This document shows positions 28,549 through 36,417 of a DNA stretch of 64,000 nt, in pieces. The DNA comes from Cupriavidus oxalaticus. Its GTDB lineage: Bacteria > Pseudomonadota > Gammaproteobacteria > Burkholderiales > Burkholderiaceae. The notes under the pieces were generated by a model that was given only the letters and a program-made list of their open reading frames with translations, searched no databases and was not told the DNA's origin. The stretch is from NCBI RefSeq assembly GCF_004768545.1, contig NZ_CP038635.1, positions 2,418,001 to 2,482,000 on the forward strand, in the 5' to 3' direction. How positions within the stretch are numbered: position 1 is the stretch's first letter; every line of letters begins with the position of its first letter. A program made the translations under genes and the position numbers.

Positions 28549-29628
28549 TCAAGCGGGGTGGGTACTGGGATGCGCGCTGGGCGCGTCTGTCTCCGGGGCG
28601 GCCAGCGCCACGCCAGCGGCGCTGGACTTATCGGCGAAAGCCCGTGCGATACGGGGAATCACGCCATTCTTGGCGGCATCATACCCGCGTTTGATTGCCC
28701 ACTCAAAAGAATGGGCATCGGCCGAACCGTGGCTCTTGATCACCAGGCCGCGCAGGCCCAGCAGCGACGCACCATTGTAGCGCGCCGGGTCAAGCCGCTT
28801 GGCGAGCCGCGACAGCACCGGCATGGCCACCGCCGCGAGCAGCTTGGTGAACCACGAGCGGGTGAATTCTTCCTTGATCATGCCGCCGATCATCTTGGCG
28901 AGGCCCTCGGTGCTCTTGAGCGCCACATTGCCGACAAAGCCGTCGCAAACGACGATATCCGTCGTTCCCTTGAAGATGTCGTTGCCTTCCACGTTGCCGT
29001 AGAAATTGAGCTCGGAAGCACGCAGCAGTTCGCCGGCGCGCTTGACCACCTCGTTGCCCTTGATGACTTCCTCGCCGATGTTCAGCAGGCCGACGGTCGG
29101 GCGGTCCTTGTGGTCCACCACGGCGACCATGGCCTCGGCCATGCGGGCGAACTGCAGCAGGTGTTCGGGCTCGCAGTCCGCGTTGGCGCCGAGGTCCAGC
29201 ACGGTGGTGCCCCAGCCTTCCTGGTTCGGGATGGTGGTGGCAATGGCCGGCCGCTCGATGCCCTCGAGCGTTTTCAGCACATAGCGCGACACCGCCATCA
29301 GCGCGCCGGTATTGCCGGCGGAGATGCAGGCACCGGCGTGGCCTTCCTTGACCTGGGTGACGGCCACGCGCATCGAAGAATCCTTCTTCTTGCGCAGCGC
29401 CACCTCGACCGGGTCATCCATGGTGATGACTTCGGTGGCCTCGACGATGCTCACACGCGGATGATCCAGCGCATGCAGCTTTTTCAGCTGCGCCCGGATG
29501 GCGTCCGGCAGGCCCACCAGCACCATTTCGGCATCGTCGTAGCGGGATAGAAAACTGATCGCCGCGGGCACGGTCACGGACACGCCGTGGTCGCCGCCCA
29601 TGCAGTCGATAGCGATTTTGATCGTCAT
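28549..29628 (-). CDS. plsX: Phosphate acyltransferase PlsX
   Basis: Converts acyl-ACP to acyl-phosphate for phospholipid synthesis. The product has 359 residues. The start [13 protein letters not shown] and the [15 protein letters not shown] and [15 protein letters not shown] segments are diagnostic of the family. The tail after the enzyme core (about 20 residues, Ala/Pro/Thr-rich) is not conserved. The ATG at 29628 is the family start; a terminator hairpin lies between it and rpmF. Confidence 0.96.
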   Translation of the reverse strand: MTIKIAIDCMGGDHGVSVTVPAAISFLSRYDDAEMVLVGLPDAIRAQLKKLHALDHPRVSIVEATEVITMDDPVEVALRKKKDSSMRVAVTQVKEGHAGACISAGNTGALMAVSRYVLKTLEGIERPAIATTIPNQEGWGTTVLDLGANADCEPEHLLQFARMAEAMVAVVDHKDRPTVGLLNIGEEVIKGNEVVKRAGELLRASELNFYGNVEGNDIFKGTTDIVVCDGFVGNVALKSTEGLAKMIGGMIKEEFTRSWFTKLLAAVAMPVLSRLAKRLDPARYNGASLLGLRGLVIKSHGSADAHSFEWAIKRGYDAAKNGVIPRIARAFADKSSAAGVALAAPETDAPSAHPSTHPA

Positions 29629-29691
29629 TGTTCCTGGTACGGATAGCGCGGCAGCGCACACCACGCCCGGCGGTTGTCCCGAGCGCCCAAC

Positions 29692-29722
29692 AAAAAAGCG
29701 GCAACGATCTTGCCGCTTTTTT
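29692..29722 (-). terminator. Terminator between rpmF and plsX
   Basis: A 13-bp perfect stem AAAAAAGCGGCAA, a 5-nt loop (CGATC), TTGCCGCTTTTTT, 64-94 bp before the plsX ATG. The A/T flanks make it active in either direction. It would cut or attenuate transcription passing from rpmF into plsX. Confidence 0.88.
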
Positions 29723-29791
29723 GTGTCTGACCGTCTTGTGTCCGACTTACAGGCATGCGCGAGCGAGACGCAATGTCACGCCACGAAGCTA

Positions 29792-29971
29792 TCAGTCGTT
29801 CTTGGTCTTGATGACCTTGCGGCCACGGTAGTAGCCGTTCGGGCTGACGTGGTGACGCAGGTGGGTTTCGCCGGTGGTCGGCTCGACGGCCAGCGGGGCG
29901 ACCGTCAGGTGGTCGTGCGAACGATGCATGCCGCGCTTGGACGGCGACTTCTTGTTCTGTTGAACAGCCAT
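29792..29971 (-). CDS. rpmF: 50S ribosomal protein L32
   Basis: A 59-residue basic ribosomal protein starting [19 protein letters not shown] after the initiator and ending in RKVIKTKND. It has no cysteines, so it is the zinc-free form of L32. It lies between yceD and plsX in the usual order. The ATG at 29971 follows a GAAGGAGTC ribosome binding site. Confidence 0.97.
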   Translation of the reverse strand: MAVQQNKKSPSKRGMHRSHDHLTVAPLAVEPTTGETHLRHHVSPNGYYRGRKVIKTKND

Positions 29972-30088
29972 GATGACTCCTTCGAGAATTTTTCAATATT
30001 AACACACGCATCCCGCCCAAGGCGTAGCCGGGGCCCGGCCGGATGCTTCAACTACCACCTGCGGAACACGCCCTCGGCCCGGTTGGCC

Positions 30089-30679
30089 TCAGTGCTTGTT
30101 CTTCAGGCCGGCCAGCGCCGCAAAGGGCGACGGCCGCTTTTCTTCCTCTGGCTCAGCTTCGGGCTGGGCCTCGCCGTCCGTGCCGGTCACGAGGCTTTCG
30201 TGCACCGACGGGCAGGCGTCATGCTTGGGGGCCACCGGCAGCGCCAGCAGCACTTCATCTTCAATCAGTTCCAGCAGCGAAAAACGCTTGGAGCCGGCGA
30301 TCACGTCGACATCGTCGTCGTCCATCGGCGCGGCATCGGCCGCCTCTTCGCTCTCCACCACCTCGAAGCGCGTAGCCGTATCGACCGGCTCGGCATAAGG
30401 CGTCAGGCAGCGCTGGCAATCCAGCCACATCCGGCCTTTGACGGTCACATCGAGAAACAGCCGCCGCACCACCGGGGCGCCCGGCTCGGCCGTCTCTTCG
30501 CGAACGAAGCCGGTGGCCGTATAGGCAAACGTCTCTTCGGGGGCCGCGGCTGGCGCTTGCGCGGCAGTCTCGGCTAAGATGCGCGGCAAATCCCGCACCG
30601 CCACGTCGCCGCTCAGGCTTTCGCTCTTGCGGCAGAACGCGAAGAGATCGAGCGCGCGCAGGTCAATTGGCTGGGTCAT
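30089..30679 (-). CDS. yceD: YceD/DUF177 family 23S rRNA accumulation protein
   Basis: A 196-residue protein of the DUF177 family, which in E. coli affects 23S rRNA levels and sits immediately upstream of rpmF. The conserved core is LFLDVTVKGRMWLDCQRCLTPY with a CxxC, followed by an acidic stretch and RFSLLELIEDEVLLALPVAP. An extended acidic tail (EAQPEAEPEEEKRPSPF) precedes the conserved FAALAGLKNKH end. It is the first gene of the long lipid-synthesis block, with its own strong promoter. Confidence 0.9.
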   Translation of the reverse strand: MTQPIDLRALDLFAFCRKSESLSGDVAVRDLPRILAETAAQAPAAAPEETFAYTATGFVREETAEPGAPVVRRLFLDVTVKGRMWLDCQRCLTPYAEPVDTATRFEVVESEEAADAAPMDDDDVDVIAGSKRFSLLELIEDEVLLALPVAPKHDACPSVHESLVTGTDGEAQPEAEPEEEKRPSPFAALAGLKNKH

Positions 30680-30794
30680 GTGCGTGGCTCCCGTCGTATT
30701 GCAATGACTGGCTCGCCACATCCCACGCCTGCGCTGACAGCGGCCGCGCACATTGGCGGCACAGCGCCCAAGTGCGGATGCGGCAAAACGCGCG

Positions 30795-30824
30795 ATTATA
30801 CGACGTAAACCTTGTGGAGGTCAA
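30795..30824 (-). promoter_or_regulatory. Sigma-70 promoter of the yceD-rpmF operon
   Basis: On the minus strand TTGACC, an 18-bp spacer, TATAAT: a near-perfect promoter 116 bp upstream of the yceD ATG, in the region divergent from maf. Confidence 0.82.
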
Positions 30825-30874
30825 AGGTCTTGCCACGCAAACCTTGCCTTATTCCTGCTACGCTTCAATCACTT

Positions 30875-31474
30875 ATGCATCAAGACCCCCGCCCCAGGCT
30901 GATCCTTGGCTCCGGCTCGCCCTACCGCCGCGAGCTGCTCGAGCGGCTGCGCATCCCCTTTGAAGTGGCCATCCCGGACATCGACGAGACCCCGCTCGGC
31001 GGCGAAGCGCCGGAGGCTACCGCCCTGCGCCTGTCGCAGCGCAAGGCCGAGGCCATCGCGGCGCGCCATCCGGGTGCACTGGTGATCGGCTCGGACCAGG
31101 TGCTGACGCTGGACGGGGCGCAGATGGGCAAGCCCGGCGTGCACGATAAGGCCGTCGCGCAGCTGCGCCGCATGCGCGGACGCACCGCCATCTTCCATTC
31201 GGCGCTGTGCCTGCTGGACGGGCGCACCGGCACCGCCCAACTGGCCGACGTACAGACGCGCGTGACCATGCGCGACCTCAGCGACGCGGAGATCGAAACC
31301 TACCTGCAACTGGAACGTCCCTACGACGTGGCGGGCAGCGCCAAGTCCGAGGGGCTGGGCATCACGCTGCTCGCGCGCGTCGAGTCCGACGATCCCACGG
31401 CGCTGGTCGGCCTGCCGCTGATCGCGCTGACCGGCATGCTGCGCCAGGCGGGCTACCCGCTGCTCGCGGCATGA
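30875..31474 (+). CDS. Maf/YceF nucleotide pyrophosphatase
   Basis: A 199-residue Maf-family nucleoside triphosphate pyrophosphatase. Members of the YceF branch hydrolyse 7-methyl-GTP, a house-cleaning activity. Visible motifs are LILGSGSPYRRELLERL at the N-terminus, IGSDQVLTLDG (the base-pocket segment) and YLQLERPYDVAGSAKSEGLG. The ATG at 30875 gives the family start. It is divergent from yceD, and 16 bp ahead of an RsmI-like gene. Confidence 0.9.
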   Translation: MHQDPRPRLILGSGSPYRRELLERLRIPFEVAIPDIDETPLGGEAPEATALRLSQRKAEAIAARHPGALVIGSDQVLTLDGAQMGKPGVHDKAVAQLRRMRGRTAIFHSALCLLDGRTGTAQLADVQTRVTMRDLSDAEIETYLQLERPYDVAGSAKSEGLGITLLARVESDDPTALVGLPLIALTGMLRQAGYPLLAA

Positions 31475-31490
31475 CGCACCGGAGCCAACC

Positions 31491-32222
31491 ATGAGCGGCA
31501 ATCTTTTCCTGATCCCCAATACCCTCGGCAAGCGCGACGAAGCCGATCCGCTGGTCGAAGTCATTCCCGCCGGCGTGCAGCAGATCGCAGCCGGGCTCGA
31601 CTACCTGGTCGCCGAAAACGCCAAGACCGCCCGCGCCTTCCTGAAGAAGCTGGGCGAAAGCACCCCGCTGGCACGCCCGATCCAGCAGATCGAGATCCGC
31701 GAGCTGAACGTCAACACCCGCGCCGACGCGTTGGCCGAGCTGCTCGCGCCGATCCAGGCCGGCCGCGACGGTGGCCTGCTGTCCGAAGCCGGCGTGCCGG
31801 CGGTGGCCGATCCTGGCGCCGAGCTGGTGCGGCTGGCGCATGCGCGCGGCATCCGGGTGCGGCCGCTGGTCGGGCCCAGCTCGATCCTGCTGGCGGTGAT
31901 GGGCTCGGGCCTGAACGGCCAGAGCTTTGCCTTCAACGGCTACCTGCCGGTCGATGCCGGCGAACGCGCGCAGCGGCTGCGCGAGCTGGAACAGCGTTCG
32001 CGCAAGGCCAGCCAGACGCAGGTGTTCATCGAAACGCCGTACCGCAACGCGGCGCTGCTCGAAGCCATGCGCGAGCATTGCGCCGGCACCACGCTGCTGT
32101 CGGTGGCGGTTGACCTGACGCTGCCGACCGAAACCATCGTCACGCTGCCGCTGTCGGCGTGGAAGGCAGACCGGCTTGCGTTGCACAAGCGGCCTGCGAT
32201 CTTCTCGCTGCTGGCGGCCTGA
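31491..32222 (+). CDS. RsmI-like SAM-dependent methyltransferase
   Basis: A 243-residue protein of the tetrapyrrole-methylase fold, related to RsmI (16S rRNA cytidine 2'-O-methyltransferase). GLLSEAGVPAVADPGAELVRLAHARG and VGPSSILLAVMGSGLNGQSFAFNGYLP match the SAM-binding and substrate-loop regions. It is shorter than RsmI itself (about 285), and the N-terminus lacks the GTLYVVATPIGN motif (here LFLIPNTLG), so it is a paralogue rather than RsmI. Its target is unknown. It is 16 bp after maf, so the two are likely co-transcribed. Confidence 0.85.
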   Translation: MSGNLFLIPNTLGKRDEADPLVEVIPAGVQQIAAGLDYLVAENAKTARAFLKKLGESTPLARPIQQIEIRELNVNTRADALAELLAPIQAGRDGGLLSEAGVPAVADPGAELVRLAHARGIRVRPLVGPSSILLAVMGSGLNGQSFAFNGYLPVDAGERAQRLRELEQRSRKASQTQVFIETPYRNAALLEAMREHCAGTTLLSVAVDLTLPTETIVTLPLSAWKADRLALHKRPAIFSLLAA

Positions 32223-32240
32223 AGACGCCGGAAAATGCAG

Positions 32241-32270
32241 AAAGGGGCGCAACGGCGCCCCTTTCTTTCA
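32241..32270 (+). terminator. Terminator after the RsmI-like gene
   Basis: GAAAGGGGCGC, a 4-nt loop AACG, then GCGCCCCTTTC and a short T-rich tract; it lies between convergent genes, 19 bp past the stop. Confidence 0.75.
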
Positions 32271-32289
32271 TCTGGCGACTCGCGCCGCC

Positions 32290-33465
32290 TCAGTGCATGC
32301 CCTGCGGGCGCGTGCTCCACAGCATGGTCTTCATCGCCGCGGTGCCGACCGCGGCGCCAAAGCGCTTGGCCACGCGCTCGGCGATGTTTTCCTTGACCGT
32401 ATAGTCGACGATATCCTCGGCCTTGAGCACGTCGCGCGCGACCGAATCGGCGGTCCCCAGCGCGTCGGCCAGGCCTAGTTCGATGCTGCGCTCGCCCGAC
32501 CAGAACAGGCCGGAGAACAGCTCCGGGTCATCCTTGAGCCGGTCGCCCCGGCCCTCCTTCACCACGTCGATGAACTGCTCGTGGATTTCCTTGAGCATGG
32601 TCTCGGCGTAGGCCTTCTGCCTGGGCATCTGCGGCGAGAACGGGTCGAGCATGCCCTTGTTGGCGCCCGCGGTGTACAGCCGGCGCTCTACGCCCAGCTT
32701 GTCCATCAGGCCGGTAAAGCCGAAACCATCCATCAGCACGCCGATCGAGCCCACGATGCTGGCCTTGTCGACATAGATCTTGTCGGCCGCCGCAGCCACG
32801 TAATAGCCACCCGAGGCACAGATTTCCTCGACCACGACATAGAACGGCTTGGATGGATAGAGTCCGCGCAGCCGGTGGATCTCATCGTTGATGATGCCGG
32901 CCTGCACCGGCGAGCCGCCTGGGGAGTTGATCTTGAGGATCACGCCGGCGGCATTGGTGTCGGCGAATGCCGCCTGCAGCGAGGCATTGATCGACTCGGC
33001 GCCGGCCGGCGTACCGGCCGCGATCTCGCCCTCCAGCGTGACCATCGCGGTATGGCGGCCGGACGTGTTGATGCCGTCGCCCTTGAAATCGAACAGCGCG
33101 ATGAAGATCAGCGCCAACAGGCCCAGTCCGACGAAGCGGAAGAAGATGCGCCAGCGGCGTGCGGCGCGCTGCTCGCGCAGCGATGCCGTCAGCACCTTTT
33201 CCAGGACATCGCGCTCCCAGCCGGCCGCGCCCACCGGACCGCTCCCGGCCGCTCCGGCATCCCCAGCCATGCGGGCCTTGCGTTGGCGCTGCTCTCGCCG
33301 CGCCGCATCGTCGCCGGCGCGCAGTTCGCTTTCCAGCGGATAGTCGGCCTGCTTCGCGGTGACCAGGCGTTCGGACTCGGGCCGGTTCGCATCGTCCTGC
33401 CCGGGCTCAGGCGATTCGCCCGATGCTCCCGGTTGACCAATAGGCGGCTTCTGCTCTTCTGTCAT
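32290..33465 (-). CDS. S49-family signal peptide peptidase
   Basis: A 391-residue inner-membrane SppA-like protease. A Gln/Glu/Pro-rich cytoplasmic N-terminus of about 110 residues precedes one transmembrane helix (FRFVGLGLLALIFIALFDF). The S49 core follows, with ILKINSPGGSPVQAG, the serine loop EICASGGYYVAAAADKIY, and ASIVGSIGVLMDG. It should cleave residual signal peptides or membrane protein fragments. It is the single-repeat type (about 300 catalytic residues). The long N-terminal extension is Cupriavidus-like. Confidence 0.9.
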   Translation of the reverse strand: MTEEQKPPIGQPGASGESPEPGQDDANRPESERLVTAKQADYPLESELRAGDDAARREQRQRKARMAGDAGAAGSGPVGAAGWERDVLEKVLTASLREQRAARRWRIFFRFVGLGLLALIFIALFDFKGDGINTSGRHTAMVTLEGEIAAGTPAGAESINASLQAAFADTNAAGVILKINSPGGSPVQAGIINDEIHRLRGLYPSKPFYVVVEEICASGGYYVAAAADKIYVDKASIVGSIGVLMDGFGFTGLMDKLGVERRLYTAGANKGMLDPFSPQMPRQKAYAETMLKEIHEQFIDVVKEGRGDRLKDDPELFSGLFWSGERSIELGLADALGTADSVARDVLKAEDIVDYTVKENIAERVAKRFGAAVGTAAMKTMLWSTRPQGMH

Positions 33466-33519
33466 GCAACTCGCTCGTGGAAGGCTTGGAAACAGAACGG
33501 GCGGCCAGGCCGCCCGTCA

Positions 33520-33918
33520 TTAGGCGCCGTCCGCTTGCGCGGCGGCCCGGTACGGACCCTCGGGAAACCAGTAAACCTGGCCATCGCGCTCTTCGATGCG
33601 CAGCTTGGCCAGCGCCGCGCCGCGGCAGGGACCGCCGACGCACTCGCCGCTGTCCGGCGCATAAACCGCGCCATGTGTGGCGCACATCAAGTATAGGCCC
33701 GAGCTATCGAAGAACCGCCCCTCCTGCCAGTCGAGCTCCATCGGCACGTGCGCGCACTGGTTCAGGTAGCCATGCGCGGCACCGTCGAAGCGCACCACGA
33801 AGGCGCCGATTTCGCGGCTGTCCAGCACCACCGGGAAGCGCACCCCCAGGCCGCCCTCTTCCAGGTCTGCCGCGGCGCACAGCCGCACCGCCCCCTGGCC
33901 GGCCGCGCTCTCAGGCAT
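33520..33918 (-). CDS. Rieske [2Fe-2S] domain protein
   Basis: A protein of 132 residues that is essentially one Rieske domain. The first ligand pair CAH is in NQCAHVPMELDW, and the second pair CATHG is in LYLMCATHGAVY, giving C-x-H ... C-x2-H with the usual 16-17 residue spacing. It overlaps the gph stop by 8 bp and precedes the S49 peptidase, an arrangement repeated across Burkholderiaceae. It is likely a soluble electron carrier or a ferredoxin component; the partner is unknown. Confidence 0.87.
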   Translation of the reverse strand: MPESAAGQGAVRLCAAADLEEGGLGVRFPVVLDSREIGAFVVRFDGAAHGYLNQCAHVPMELDWQEGRFFDSSGLYLMCATHGAVYAPDSGECVGGPCRGAALAKLRIEERDGQVYWFPEGPYRAAAQADGA

Positions 33919-34570
33919 GGGTCAGCAGCCAGTCGGTCAGGTCGGCGATCGACGTGGCGCAATGCACCGGCGCCATCGCCCGCAGCGAGTCGCCCGGATG
34001 TGCGCCATAACACACCCCAATGCCCGCAGCGCCGGCATTGACCGCCATCTGCAGGTCATGGGTGGTGTCGCCCACCATGACGGTGCGCTCCATGTCCTGT
34101 CCCAGCTCACGCGTCAGCTCTTGCAGCATGGCCGGATGCGGCTTGGAAAAGGTTTCGTCGGCACAGCGGGTGGCGTCGAAAAGCTGCGTCAGGCCGCTGG
34201 CGGCGAGCGCGCGCTGCAGGCCGACGCGGGTCTTGCCAGTGGCGACGCCGAGGAAATAGTGCTCGGCGCGCAGCGCTTCCAGCATCTCGCGCACGCCGTC
34301 GAACAGCACCAGGTCGGCGTCGCGGGTCAGGAAGTGGTAGCGGTAGCGTTCCGCCAGGCGCGGGTAGTCGACCGGGTCCAGCGTCGGCACGGCATACGAC
34401 AATGCATCCTTCAGCCCCAGCCCGATCACATGGCTGGCCGCGCTGTCGTCCGGCACGGGCAGGCCCAGGTCACGGCTAGCAAGCTGGATGCACTTGGCGA
34501 TGGTCGGGGTCGAGTCCATCAGCGTCCCGTCCCAGTCGAAAACGATCAGGTCAAATTGTTGCCTGGCCAT
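33911..34570 (-). CDS. gph: HAD-family phosphoglycolate phosphatase-like hydrolase
   Basis: A 219-residue HAD-IA hydrolase. Motif I is DWDGTLMDS, motif II is the GVATGKTR segment, motif III/IV is VMVGDTTHDLQMAVNAGA. Phosphoglycolate phosphatase (Gph) is the closest well-known type, but this gene between rluC and a Rieske protein could act on other phosphate esters, so the exact substrate is uncertain. Confidence 0.8.
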   Translation of the reverse strand: MARQQFDLIVFDWDGTLMDSTPTIAKCIQLASRDLGLPVPDDSAASHVIGLGLKDALSYAVPTLDPVDYPRLAERYRYHFLTRDADLVLFDGVREMLEALRAEHYFLGVATGKTRVGLQRALAASGLTQLFDATRCADETFSKPHPAMLQELTRELGQDMERTVMVGDTTHDLQMAVNAGAAGIGVCYGAHPGDSLRAMAPVHCATSIADLTDWLLTHA

Positions 34571-34600
34571 GGTTGTCCTTGTGGCATTGATTGCGCGGCC

Positions 34601-35602
34601 CTACTCCGGGGCGCGCAGCTGTCGCAATTGTTGCAGGAATCCGACGCATTCGTCCGGCAGCGGCGCCTCGACGGCCAGCGTCTGCCCCGTTGCCGGGTGG
34701 ACGAACACCAGCCGGTGGGCGTGCAGGAACATGCGCCTGATGCCGGGATTGGCGGCGGAACGCGCCAGTGACTTGTTCAGGGGGAAATCGCCGTACTTCT
34801 CGTCGCCGACGATCGGGAATCCCGAATGGGCCAGGTGGACGCGGATCTGGTGCGTCCGGCCGGTCTTCAGCTCGGCTTCCAGCAAGGTAAAGCCGGGAAA
34901 CGCCTCGATCCGGTTGAATACCGTGTGCGACGCCAGCCCGTCGGCCTGTACCCGCACGCGTCGCTCGCCGTCGGGCGTGGTGTACTTATATAGAGGCAGC
35001 TTCACGTGCTGGCGGTTGTTCGGGAATTCCCCGGCCACGCAGGCGAAATACCGCTTGTCCATGCTGTTGCCGCGGATCTGCTCATGCAGGTGGACCAGCG
35101 CCGAGCGCTTCTTGGCCAGCACCAGGATGCCGGAGGTCTCCCGGTCGAGCCGGTGCACCAGCTCGAGGAACTTGGCCTGCGGCCGGGCCTGGCGCAGCTG
35201 CTCGATCACGCCGAAGGCAACACCCGAGCCGCCATGGACCGCCACGCCGGCGGGCTTGTTCACCACCAGCAGCTGCGCGTCCTCGAACAGCACGGGAAAC
35301 TCGCTGGCCGGCACCGGCTGCGCCCCGGATTGCGACGGAGTCGCCACACGCATCGGCGGGATCCGCACCACGTCCCCCGACTGCAGACGATAAGTGGCAT
35401 CGATACGGCCCTTGTTGACGCGCACTTCGCCAGACCGCAATACCCGGTAGATATGGCTCTTGGGTACGCCCTTGGCCACCTTCAACAGGAAGTTGTCGAT
35501 GCGCTGGCCTTCGGAGCCTTCGTCAATCGTGACATACGCCACCTGCGGGCTTGCCGGCGCTACATCGGCAGGCTTTTCAATTTGATGGCGTAACTCATTC
35601 AT
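34601..35602 (-). CDS. rluC: 23S rRNA pseudouridine synthase RluC
   Basis: It forms pseudouridines at 23S rRNA positions 955, 2504 and 2580. The product has 333 residues. An N-terminal S4 RNA-binding domain (EGQRIDNFLLKVAKGVPKSHIYRVLRSGEV) precedes the catalytic domain with the signature ELVHRLDRETSGILVLAKK, whose Asp is the catalytic residue. The ATG at 35602 (MNELRHQIEK) fits the family. It is divergent from rne. Confidence 0.93.
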   Translation of the reverse strand: MNELRHQIEKPADVAPASPQVAYVTIDEGSEGQRIDNFLLKVAKGVPKSHIYRVLRSGEVRVNKGRIDATYRLQSGDVVRIPPMRVATPSQSGAQPVPASEFPVLFEDAQLLVVNKPAGVAVHGGSGVAFGVIEQLRQARPQAKFLELVHRLDRETSGILVLAKKRSALVHLHEQIRGNSMDKRYFACVAGEFPNNRQHVKLPLYKYTTPDGERRVRVQADGLASHTVFNRIEAFPGFTLLEAELKTGRTHQIRVHLAHSGFPIVGDEKYGDFPLNKSLARSAANPGIRRMFLHAHRLVFVHPATGQTLAVEAPLPDECVGFLQQLRQLRAPE

Positions 35603-36417
35603 TTTCAATATAATTTCCTCGCTGTTCCGGCCGGGGGCCGGCAGCGCAAGACCTGTGTAAGCGATCAATCCCGTGATTAATCTTGGATTGACCGCATTCT
35701 ACACTTGGGGTCGCCGCCAGCCCGGCACGTCTTCCGCCCTGCGCCGCTTCATTGCGTGATCCGCGCGGGCGCCAGACGGCCAAATGGCGGTAATAGCAGC
35801 ACGCACGATATCGCCGGCACGCAGGAAGTCGCCCATAGGAGGCTTCGGCGCAGCAAACGATGACGTGGGAACAGAGTGTTCAGGTAAAACAGAATTTAAG
35901 AGTGGATGCCCCTGCCGGCATCCGCTTCGGTGAGAGAAGTCCCGCCTGCACCGGGAAACGGTGCCGGCCGGCAGGCCAGCCTGCCGCCTGACTGGAAATA
36001 CCGGCGCCCGGTCGCAGAACTCCAAGAAGTAGTAGGTGCGCCCGCCAGGAGATGTCAGGCAGCATCGGCAGCCTTGCCGTGTCCGAAAAATTTGCTCTTT
36101 GACGCGTCTAGGCCTTCCGCGGCCCGGCCGCGATGCCGCCGGCGCCGCGCCGGTGCCGGTCATGCCGGCGAAATGCATCGCCTCCGGAACGGGAACGCGC
36201 CAGTGTCTGCCAGAGCAGCCGCCGGCGCCCTCTCCCGCCCCACGGACGTTACCCCGACGTCATCGCCTCTCTTTCACCCGCGCCCAGCCGCTCGCCTTTG
36301 CGCGAAACGGCGCTTTCCGGCAATTCTCGCGCCTTCGCTCGCTCCCTCGCGTGCTCCATGAATCGCCGCGGACACCGCCCAGACGGTGCAACCGCGGCAC
36401 CGGAGTGAGGTATTGCG
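35603..36417. other. Long gene-free region between rluC and rne (rne leader)
   Basis: 815 bp with no plausible gene in any frame. Small hairpins occur at 35904-35923 (GGATGCC, 6-nt loop, GGCATCC) and 35948-35964 (GCACCG, 5-nt loop, CGGTGC). The rne leader in E. coli is long and autoregulates by RNase E cleavage; this may be the counterpart. I could not choose a promoter with confidence. Confidence 0.6.

Noticed and set aside
35699..36178. A 159-codon frame upstream of rne on the minus strand
   Set aside because: No ribosome binding site, no domain, low-complexity composition; it overlaps structured leader sequence.
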